Positions 1-5,366 of a DNA stretch of 5,563 nt are shown one piece after another; the first letter of the stretch is position 1; every line of letters begins with the position of its first letter. The position numbers and the translations under genes were made by a program. Source of the DNA: Sphingomonadales bacterium. GTDB lineage: Bacteria > Pseudomonadota > Alphaproteobacteria > Sphingomonadales > Sphingomonadaceae. The stretch lies in contig JAGWUU010000208.1 in the NCBI GenBank assembly GCA_028868335.1, forward strand, positions 1-5,563, given 5' to 3'. The notes under the pieces were generated by a model, which saw only the letters and a list, made by a program, of their open reading frames with translations, was not told the origin of the DNA and did not search any database.

Positions 1-54
1 CCCCCCGCCGACGCGCCAGCCTGGGGGAAAGACGCGGCCGAAGCGGCTTCCTAG
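1..54 (+). CDS. possible 3' tail of an unidentified upstream gene
   Basis: Reading from base 1 gives 17 codons ending at a TAG stop at 52-54, with the peptide PPADAPAWGKDAAEAAS. Most third positions are G or C, as in the genes of this window, while the frame that stops at 57-59 uses rarer codons (AGA, CTA, CGA). It could be the C-terminus of a gene ending 38 bases before fimT-1. The piece is too short to assign a family, and it may be non-coding. Confidence 0.25.
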   Translation, partial: PPADAPAWGKDAAEAAS

Positions 55-80
55 AGTGACGGCCATCCCGTCCACCTCAC

Positions 81-86
81 AGGAAG
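81..86 (+). promoter_or_regulatory. ribosome binding site of fimT-1
   Basis: AGGAAG ends seven bases before the ATG at 93. It is one of the clearest Shine-Dalgarno sequences in the window and fixes the fimT-1 start. I see no convincing -35/-10 pair in bases 1-80. Confidence 0.6.
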
Positions 87-92
87 CCCACG

Positions 93-635
93 ATGAAGCC
101 CACCACCAGCCGCCGCCGCCAGTTCGGTGCCTCCCTCGTCGAGATGGCGATCGCTGCGGCGGTCGCATCCATCAGCATCGGTAGTGCGATTCCGTCCTTG
201 AACGCGCTGATCCAGCGCCAGCAGATCGAAGGCACGACCGCACAACTGCGCACCGATATCCATTGGATGCGCAGCCTGGCCGTCGCACGCAATCAGTCGC
301 TGCGCATCAGTTTCACGAAGCTGCCGCAAGCGGCCTGCTACGTCATCCACACCGGCGCCGGCAAGGACTGCCCCTGCGACGCGGACGGTCAGCCGCAGTG
401 CCGCAATGGCGCCGTGGCGCTGCGCAGCGTCGCGTTCGCGGGCGGCGGCGCGGTCGACGTGACATCGAATTCGTCATCGATGCTGGTAGACACCGGGCAC
501 GGCACGTTCACGCCTACCGGCAGCATCACGGTACGCGGGCGCGACGGCCGGGCATTGAAACTGGTGCTCAACATCATGGGTCGCGCGCGCATCTGCGCAC
601 AGGGGGACGGTCTGCCCGGCCACCCTCACTGCTGA
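93..635 (+). CDS. fimT: type IV minor prepilin, GspH/FimT family (paralogue 1)
   Basis: A 180-aa minor pilin expected to be cleaved and N-methylated by the prepilin peptidase PilD, then held in the inner membrane or built into the pilus tip. The leader is 12 residues with basic RRR; cleavage falls after Gly12 (FG|ASLVEM), with the key Glu at mature position 5 (Glu17) and a hydrophobic helix at about 13-35. Mature residue 1 is Ala instead of the usual Phe or Met, and the helix is rich in Ala and Ser. The globular part has Cys82, a C-x-C-x7-C cluster (Cys93, 95, 103), and a C-terminal MGRARIC segment (GRAR at 163-166) followed by Cys168 and Cys180. In Legionella FimT a C-terminal GRxR motif binds DNA during uptake, so a competence role is a reasonable inference. 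It is a clear paralogue of the second fimT at 1280. FimU is an alternative name; the family call is firm. Confidence 0.88.
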   Translation: MKPTTSRRRQFGASLVEMAIAAAVASISIGSAIPSLNALIQRQQIEGTTAQLRTDIHWMRSLAVARNQSLRISFTKLPQAACYVIHTGAGKDCPCDADGQPQCRNGAVALRSVAFAGGGAVDVTSNSSSMLVDTGHGTFTPTGSITVRGRDGRALKLVLNIMGRARICAQGDGLPGHPHC

Positions 636-642
636 TCCATAG

Positions 643-658
643 CCCCTCATGCAAGGGG
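643..658 (+). terminator. small hairpin after fimT-1, weak terminator candidate
   Basis: CCCCT (643-647) pairs with AGGGG (654-658) around a six-base loop, CATGCA. It begins seven bases after the fimT-1 stop, in the only real gap between pilin genes. The stem is just 5 bp and no T-run follows, so it does not look like an efficient intrinsic terminator. It might trim or stabilise mRNA ends, or be chance. Confidence 0.2.
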
Positions 659-728
659 TCAGGCGACGGACGGTGCGTTGCCGCCGACCAGTGGCGACGG
701 GGTACGAACCGGCGCCGCAGGTGCTCGC

Positions 729-741
729 GATAATTCGACCA
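729..741 (+). promoter_or_regulatory. candidate -10 box giving a leaderless pilE mRNA
   Basis: GATAAT at 729-734 matches the sigma-70 -10 consensus at five of six positions. Transcription starting seven bases downstream would begin at the A of the pilE ATG (741), and no purine-rich Shine-Dalgarno precedes that ATG. Against this, the -35 region around 705-711 (CGAACCG) is not close to TTGACA. It is an AT-rich patch in GC-rich DNA, so more noticeable than in average sequence, but still only a candidate. Confidence 0.3.
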
Positions 742-1280
742 TGCAGCGTCCCGTCTTGACCCCCTACCAGATCATCCGGCAGCAATCCGGATTCACGCTG
801 ATCGAATTGATGGTCGCCATCGTCGTCGTGGCGATCCTGGCGGCAGTGGCTTTTCCCTCATATTTGAACTCGGTGCGCAAGAGCCGACGCTCCGAGGCAA
901 TCAGCGCATTGACATGGATCCAGCAAGCCGAGGAACGTTATCGCGCCAATTGCACGACCTACTCAAATACCCTTGCGGCACCGAATGGACCCTGCGCGAC
1001 TGCCGGCGGTGGCATCGGCCCGCCGCCGGCGGGATCGGGCTATTACACCTACACGATCGACTACACCGATGCGCCGGGAGGGACGGCCTATATCGCTAGC
1101 GCGACGGCCAACGTCGGCACGTCACAAGCAGCGGACGCCAACTGCTATGTGATGAGTTTGCAGATCCTCGCCGGCGCGGTCAGCTATGGAAGTTACCAAG
1201 CCGGCAGTGGGCCGCCGGTGCCTCCGGCCGCGCCACCGAACAACAATTTGGCGGACAGTGGGAAATGCTGGAGTCGCTGA
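741..1280 (+). CDS. pilE: type IV pilin, PilE-like minor pilin
   Basis: A 179-aa pilin. The leader is 17 residues long and cleavage falls in the textbook sequence QSG|FTLIEL (Gly17|Phe18, Glu22 at +5), followed by a hydrophobic helix (about 18-40) and the amphipathic stretch RKSRRSEAISALTWIQQAEE. This start region plus ERYRANCTTYSNTL is typical of PilE/COG4968 minor pilins. Cys71 and Cys85 sit close together, and Cys135 and Cys176 would close the C-terminal D-region loop, which ends KCWSR. That loop contains a proline-rich run, GPPVPPAAPP. The ATG at 741 is chosen because a TTG at 678 would add 21 residues to an already long leader. No Shine-Dalgarno is visible. The protein could also be a major pilin, but its place among minor pilin genes favours a minor role joining the tip complex to the fibre. 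Confidence 0.87.
   Translation: MQRPVLTPYQIIRQQSGFTLIELMVAIVVVAILAAVAFPSYLNSVRKSRRSEAISALTWIQQAEERYRANCTTYSNTLAAPNGPCATAGGGIGPPPAGSGYYTYTIDYTDAPGGTAYIASATANVGTSQAADANCYVMSLQILAGAVSYGSYQAGSGPPVPPAAPPNNNLADSGKCWSR
1270..1273 (+). promoter_or_regulatory. ribosome binding site of fimT-2
   Basis: GGAG lies six bases before the ATG at 1280, inside the end of pilE. It decides the start: the in-frame ATG at 1265 lies upstream of this site, while 1280 has both the site and a TGATG stop/start overlap with pilE. Confidence 0.55.
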
Positions 1281-1882
1281 TGTTCGATCGCTGCAACAGA
1301 TCCGATCGCGGGTTCACGCTCGTCGAAATGATGTTCGTTGCCGCGGTGCTCGCCATCCTGTTGACGATCGCAGCGCCTTCGATGACCAAGATGATCGAAA
1401 TGCAGCGGCTCAAGAGCACGACCGCGGAGATCGTGACCAATCTTCAGTACGCCCGCAGCGAGGCCGTCGCGCACAATCAGGACGTGTCGTTTTCGGTCCT
1501 TAGCTCAGCCGGTTCGACCTGCTATGTAACCTGGATGCAGGGTGCGGTGAACAAGTGCAATTGCGCAAATCCACCCGGATCCATTTGCACTGGTGAGTTG
1601 CACTCGGTGTCGATTCCCAAGAGCACCGGCGTACAAGTCAAGCAGAACCAGGTGGTGGTAGCACCCATCTACACGCAGCTCTTCTTCAGCGCCGACGGGT
1701 TGCAGAACAGCGCCTTCAATCCGTTCATCATCCACGCAGTTCTCACCAACGGCGCCGCCAGCGAACTCCAGGTGGCGGTCTGCCAGATGGGGCGACCACG
1801 GATCTGCACGCCCGCCGCCAACGCGGTCGCCGGCTACCCCGTCTGCCCCGCGAACATTGCCGAACTGTGCACCACGCCATGA
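1280..1882 (+). CDS. fimT: type IV minor prepilin, GspH/FimT family (paralogue 2)
   Basis: A 200-aa minor pilin, the GspH-like piece (FimU in Pseudomonas) that links the tip complex to the pilus body. Leader of 11 residues, cleavage at RG|FTLVEM (Gly11|Phe12, Glu16 at +5), helix about 12-34, then the SEAVAHNQ region typical of the GspH family. It carries Cys81, a C-x-C-x7-C cluster at Cys93, 95 and 103 (same spacing as paralogue 1), and a C-terminal MGRPRIC (GRPR 171-174, Cys176) followed by Cys189 and Cys197. The GRxR motif is the one known to bind DNA in Legionella FimT, so this protein may act in DNA uptake, fibre assembly, or both. Its ATG overlaps the pilE stop by one base, which suggests coupled translation. 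An upstream start at 1265 would add five residues. Confidence 0.88.
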   Translation: MFDRCNRSDRGFTLVEMMFVAAVLAILLTIAAPSMTKMIEMQRLKSTTAEIVTNLQYARSEAVAHNQDVSFSVLSSAGSTCYVTWMQGAVNKCNCANPPGSICTGELHSVSIPKSTGVQVKQNQVVVAPIYTQLFFSADGLQNSAFNPFIIHAVLTNGAASELQVAVCQMGRPRICTPAANAVAGYPVCPANIAELCTTP

Positions 1883-2631
1883 AATCGTCAAACATGGGCA
1901 TGCGCAAGTGCGGGCGAAGTCAACGAGGTTTGTCATTGGTCGAACTGATGGTCGGCGTCGCCATTGGCTTGTTCATCGTGGCGGGGGCTGCCACCGTCGT
2001 CTCGACTCAACTGGTGGACACCAGGCGACTGACGCAGGAGGCACAGGTTCAGCAGGATCTGCGCGCGGCGCTGGACATCATGACGCGGGAGTTCAGGCGT
2101 GCCGGTTCGTGGCCTGCGGCCAATACATCGGTCTGGACGCCCCAGAATCCCAACATCGCATTCAACCCGGGCGCCGCCGTCACGGTACCCGGCAACGGAA
2201 CAGCAACCTTCACCTCGACGGCAGTGGCAGCAAACACCGGCAACGTACTCGGATTCCGGCTTTTCAAGAATGCGCAGAACCAGGGTGTGATACAGCAGAA
2301 CAACGGCAACGGCGGCTGGCAGGACGTGACCGACATCTCGACCGTGGACATACAGGCACTTGTTGTTTCATTCACCCCGTTGGGAGTCGCGCCCATCGCT
2401 GGTGCGCCGGTTTCGATACAGGTGAACTGCCCGTATCCCTGCCCCGCCGGCACACCTAACTGCGAGCCGACGCTGCAGGTGCGCGAGGTAACGATACAGG
2501 TGACTGGGGTCTCGATCTCCGACCCTACCGTCGTGCGTCAGATGCAGAGCACAGTGCGCATGCGAAATGACCAGATCGTGAACAATATGGCCAATCCGGC
2601 CGGACCGCTCTGTCCCGATCCATTGTCATGA
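1879..2631 (+). CDS. pilW: type IV pilus minor pilin PilW
   Basis: A 250-aa minor pilin, the GspJ-like member of the tip complex. The leader is 17 residues, cleavage at QRG|LSLVEL (Gly17|Leu18, Glu22 at +5), helix about 18-40. The segment DLRAALDIMTREFRRAGSW (60-78) is the hallmark of PilW proteins. The rest is beta-rich, with LGFRLF and VSFTPLG stretches, then a Cys cluster CPYPCPAGTPNC (Cys184, 188, 195) and a final Cys245 near the C-terminus. The ATG at 1879 overlaps the fimT-2 stop in ATGA and has no Shine-Dalgarno, so ribosomes probably restart from fimT-2. A GTG at 1867 or ATGs at 1894 and 1900 are possible but lack the overlap. Length is near the lower end for the family. Identification is secure. 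Confidence 0.9.
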   Translation: MKSSNMGMRKCGRSQRGLSLVELMVGVAIGLFIVAGAATVVSTQLVDTRRLTQEAQVQQDLRAALDIMTREFRRAGSWPAANTSVWTPQNPNIAFNPGAAVTVPGNGTATFTSTAVAANTGNVLGFRLFKNAQNQGVIQQNNGNGGWQDVTDISTVDIQALVVSFTPLGVAPIAGAPVSIQVNCPYPCPAGTPNCEPTLQVREVTIQVTGVSISDPTVVRQMQSTVRMRNDQIVNNMANPAGPLCPDPLS

Positions 2632-4010
2632 CGCGCCGCGCCCGTTTTTCACCTCCAGGCAGCACGCACAGGCAGCGTGGTGCCGGCGCCCTGATTGTCG
2701 TGCTGGTCCTGTTCTTCGTGATGTCGCTCGTTGCCGCCTATTCGAGCCGCAACATCATCTTCGAACAGAAGACTTCCGCCAATCAGTACCGTTCGAGCCA
2801 GGCGGCCGAGGCAGCCGAGGCCGGCATCGAATGGGCGATAGCCATGCTCAATGCGGGTAATGTCGACGCCAATTGCCAGCCGGTCGCGGCGGGCGGCATC
2901 AGCTTCGCCAACCGTTACCTGACCATCGACACGACCAATTCCGCAACCAGCGGAACGATGTCGGCGGTGACCTGGCCCGGCCCCGGGGGAAATGTGTACC
3001 AAGTCGGATGCGTTGGTAATGCCGGAGGCGGTTGGACTTGCCAATGTCCGACGGGTAAGAACATGAATCTCGGGGCGGCGGGAGGCGGCATCACAACGCC
3101 TGCATTCATGATTTACTTCGGCGGCGGCGGTCCCGGAACGATCGCGATCAATTCGGTCGGTTGCAGCCAGGTTGATTACGTCAACTGTCTCGTTCAAGCG
3201 GGCGGGCAGTTGTCGTCGGGCGAGGCCGTCGTGCGACTGAACGCAGTCATTGCCCTTAAGGGCGCCGTGGCGACTCCGCCGAGCGCGGCGCTGACCGTTC
3301 CAGGAACAGTTTGCGCGACTTCGACCTCGACATTCACCAACCTGGAGCCGCGCGTCAATGGCACTACCGTCGACAGCGGTGGCGGCATCACCGTTTCGCC
3401 GGCCTGCCCTCAACCCCGTCTGGTCAGCATGCCCGGTACGCCCAGTTCGGTGCCTCCGCCCGACACTTGGCTGGCTCAGGTATTGAACCCGCCGGCCGCG
3501 CCCACGGCACCATCGACCCCGGCGCAATTCCTCCAATGGGTGCTCGGCATGCCCTCCACGGCAGGCAGCCCGATGTATCAGCAGCAGCCGGCAGCAATCC
3601 GTTTGGCCTGTCCCGCGGACTGCGCGGCTGCGAACCTCGTAACCGTCGCCGCCAATAACCCGGGTCGCATACTTTGGCTGACGGCCGATCCGGCGACGGG
3701 CGACGTCACGATCGACAGCCCTGCGGCGGTCAATATCGGATCCGCCACCGGCCCGATCGTCATGGTCGTCAATGGCAATCTGAACGTGCCGACGGCGGCG
3801 GTAACGATTTTTGGGCTCGTATATGGCAACAACAACGGAGGCAACTGGACCGTTTCAGGCAGCCCGGTCGTTCAAGGCGCGATGGTTGGCGACGGCAATT
3901 TGACTGCCGTCGGATCGCCGAGCGTCATTTACGATTTCGGCATTCTCAACTTGCTGCGTCTCGCGTCGGGCTCTTATGTCCGCGTGCCGGGCAGTTGGCA
4001 GGGGGGTTGA
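2628..4010 (+). CDS. pilX: enlarged PilX-type minor pilin (GspK-like)
   Basis: A 460-aa protein with a PilX N-terminal domain: basic leader ending RQRG (15-18), membrane helix about 19-38, then FEQKTSANQYRSSQAAEAAE and GIEWAIAMLN, the family signature (to about residue 75). Mature position 5 is Ile23, not Glu. GspK, the tip pseudopilin of type II secretion, also lacks this Glu, so a distal position is likely. Classical PilX is about 170-200 aa; here some 385 extra residues follow. They include ten Cys (83, 128, 138, 140, 179, 187, 229, 260, 328, 332), a Pro-rich linker around 260-325, and a Gly/Asn/Val-rich C-terminal part (about 345-460) with short repeating strands like a beta solenoid, ending VRVPGSWQGG. 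Long versions of this kind occur in Burkholderiales, as I recall. The start overlaps pilW in ATGA without a Shine-Dalgarno. The outer part could bind surfaces, DNA or other pilins; its role is unknown. Confidence 0.85.
   Translation: MTRRARFSPPGSTHRQRGAGALIVVLVLFFVMSLVAAYSSRNIIFEQKTSANQYRSSQAAEAAEAGIEWAIAMLNAGNVDANCQPVAAGGISFANRYLTIDTTNSATSGTMSAVTWPGPGGNVYQVGCVGNAGGGWTCQCPTGKNMNLGAAGGGITTPAFMIYFGGGGPGTIAINSVGCSQVDYVNCLVQAGGQLSSGEAVVRLNAVIALKGAVATPPSAALTVPGTVCATSTSTFTNLEPRVNGTTVDSGGGITVSPACPQPRLVSMPGTPSSVPPPDTWLAQVLNPPAAPTAPSTPAQFLQWVLGMPSTAGSPMYQQQPAAIRLACPADCAAANLVTVAANNPGRILWLTADPATGDVTIDSPAAVNIGSATGPIVMVVNGNLNVPTAAVTIFGLVYGNNNGGNWTVSGSPVVQGAMVGDGNLTAVGSPSVIYDFGILNLLRLASGSYVRVPGSWQGG
4000..4006 (+). 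promoter_or_regulatory. ribosome binding site of pilV within a G6 run
   Basis: AGGGGGG directly precedes the TTGATG that ends pilX and starts pilV. The run both forms the Shine-Dalgarno and encodes the last Gly codons of PilX, so any length change would move the pilX stop as well as the spacing to pilV. Confidence 0.5.
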
Positions 4011-5326
4011 TGAAACGACTCGCATCGCGCCAGCATGGCGTCTCGCTGATCGAGGCTCTGGTGGCCATGGCCATCATGGCGTTCGGCATGCTCGGCATCG
4101 TCGGCGTGCAGTCGACCCTGCGTTCAAACAACGATATCGCCAAGCAACGATCGGAAGCCGTCCGTCTGGCCCAGCAGGCAATCGAGGATCAGCGCTCCTT
4201 CGTTCAGGTCGTCACTCCGTCAAATGCGGGGATAGCCAACTACAATGACATCATCACGAAGGCCCAGGCGATCGACGCCGGTGCGGGCTACACGCCGCTT
4301 GGGAACGTGAACCTCGGGGTTGGGGCACCGACCTTGGCGGCCTATGTCTCGAGTGCTGCCTACACGTTGACGACAAACGTGGTTGACTCGGGCCTGGCCG
4401 ACAATTCGGTCGCGCCTCGGATGAAAATGCTGCAGGTGGTCGTGAGCTGGCTCGATCGTGCCAACAATGCGCAGACCGCGACACTGTCCACCACCATCAC
4501 TCGCGTCACACCCGACATCGCAGGTACCCTGGGTATTTCCGCCGACGTCGGGACCGACGGCGTCCCAACCAAGGGGCCCTTCGGGCGCAACGCCTCGATT
4601 CCTACTCCTGCGGTCAGCTTCGGCGACGGCACCAGCGGATACATCCCGCCGAATCGCCCGAATGGCGACAACACGGCCTGGCTTATCAAAGACACAACCG
4701 GTCTGGTGACGATATGCACCACCAACCTGGCCGACAACAGCCTGCTCAACGCGGCCAACCAGTTGTCGTGCGCCGGTGGGGCAAAAGCCTGGCTCATCAG
4801 CGGAACAGTCGATTTCGCCACCAACGCTGCGATTGCGACGGCGACCGATGCGATCCACCCGAAGGGCCTGCCCCAGGCCGTCCAGGTCGGCTTCCAGCAG
4901 ACCTTCCCCGCACCCGCTGCCGTCTGCTACACGACAGCGCCCGAGCTGAATGTTGCTGTCCCACCACCGTATGTCTCTTATGTCTGCGCGGTCGTGGTCT
5001 CGCCTGCGAGCAATCCGTCTATGGCCTGGTCAGGCTACTCGTATGTCACGGGTGGCAATCTCACGGAGGCCGCAGGCGGCCACCGCGTTTGCCGCTACAC
5101 GTCGCTCGCGGCCAACGACACCGTGCAGTCTGGCCACATCACCAACGCACTCCATCCGAACGCCTATTGGCACGCGGGCAGCGGTCTTGCCGGACAAAAC
5201 TTCCTCGTCGTACCCTATGTCACGGGAGCCGACACCGACTGCCCGAGCGGCCCGCCATTGCCAACAAATTGGACGACGTTCCCCCAACCGAGCAACTCAC
5301 CCCCCCCGGCCGCCAATCCGCCTTGA
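4010..5326 (+). CDS. pilV: enlarged PilV-type minor pilin with a Cys-containing outer domain
   Basis: A 438-aa protein. The first 165 residues or so are a PilV/GspI-like pilin: leader of 10 residues, cleavage at QHG|VSLIEA (Gly10|Val11, Glu15 at +5), helix with the PilV-typical MAIMAFGMLGIVGVQ, and a SWLDRANN segment (Trp147) closing the core. Classical PilV ends about there. A linker leads to a second domain (about 190-411) starting GRNASIPTPAVSFGDGTSGY, with all six of the protein's Cys (236, 254, 306, 326, 361, 411), enough for three disulfides in the periplasm or on the pilus tip. It contains HPNAYWH and QNFLVVPY segments, then a Pro/Ser-rich tail. Similar long PilV proteins occur in Burkholderiales, as I recall, without a known function. 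The ATG overlaps the pilX stop by one base. In-frame codons run back to 3674 but belong to the pilX shadow. The last codons contain a C8 tract, so the C-terminus may vary or be miscalled. Confidence 0.85.
   Translation: MKRLASRQHGVSLIEALVAMAIMAFGMLGIVGVQSTLRSNNDIAKQRSEAVRLAQQAIEDQRSFVQVVTPSNAGIANYNDIITKAQAIDAGAGYTPLGNVNLGVGAPTLAAYVSSAAYTLTTNVVDSGLADNSVAPRMKMLQVVVSWLDRANNAQTATLSTTITRVTPDIAGTLGISADVGTDGVPTKGPFGRNASIPTPAVSFGDGTSGYIPPNRPNGDNTAWLIKDTTGLVTICTTNLADNSLLNAANQLSCAGGAKAWLISGTVDFATNAAIATATDAIHPKGLPQAVQVGFQQTFPAPAAVCYTTAPELNVAVPPPYVSYVCAVVVSPASNPSMAWSGYSYVTGGNLTEAAGGHRVCRYTSLAANDTVQSGHITNALHPNAYWHAGSGLAGQNFLVVPYVTGADTDCPSGPPLPTNWTTFPQPSNSPPPAANPP
5300..5307 (+). repeat. C8 homopolymer near the 3' end of pilV
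   Basis: Eight C in a row encode Pro codons six to nine positions from the pilV stop. With nine C, PilV would read on to a TAG at 5365-5367 that overlaps the ribD GTG by one base. With seven C, the frame is open straight into ribD. The tract is therefore a possible slippage site or a possible sequencing error. Confidence 0.55.
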
Positions 5327-5352
5327 TCGATACGCAAGTCGGCGAACTGCCC

Positions 5353-5358
5353 GGACGG
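5353..5358 (+). promoter_or_regulatory. weak ribosome binding site of ribD
   Basis: GGACGG ends eight bases before the GTG at 5367. It is a partial match to the Shine-Dalgarno consensus and the only candidate near that start. Confidence 0.35.
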
Positions 5359-5366
5359 CGCATGTA

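Noticed and set aside
36..48. Small dyads GCCG/CGGC and GAAG/CTTC in the 5' leader
   Set aside because: Four-base stems that compete with each other and lack a T-run; such dyads are common by chance in GC-rich DNA.
678..740. TTG start for pilE 21 codons upstream of the chosen ATG
   Set aside because: It would make a 38-residue leader, too long for a type IV prepilin, and no better ribosome site precedes it.
1857..2459. Plus-strand open frame overlapping pilW in another frame
   Set aside because: Its product is a low-complexity His/Arg/Gly-rich sequence with no hydrophobic helix, while the pilW frame has leader, Glu5 and the PilW signature.
2649..3536. A long minus-strand open frame of 295 codons opposite pilX
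   Set aside because: It is rich in Arg, Gly and Ala as expected for an antisense frame in GC-rich DNA, has no recognisable motif, and lies fully over a gene with a clear family signature.
3674..4009. Upstream in-frame extension of pilV
   Set aside because: It would add 112 Arg/Gln-rich residues before the prepilin leader, which must be N-terminal for cleavage. The ATG at 4010 has a G-rich site and overlaps the pilX stop.
4220..4858. Minus-strand open frame of 212 codons opposite pilV
   Set aside because: Arg/Gly-rich antisense shadow without motifs; pilV on the plus strand has a prepilin motif and pilin core.
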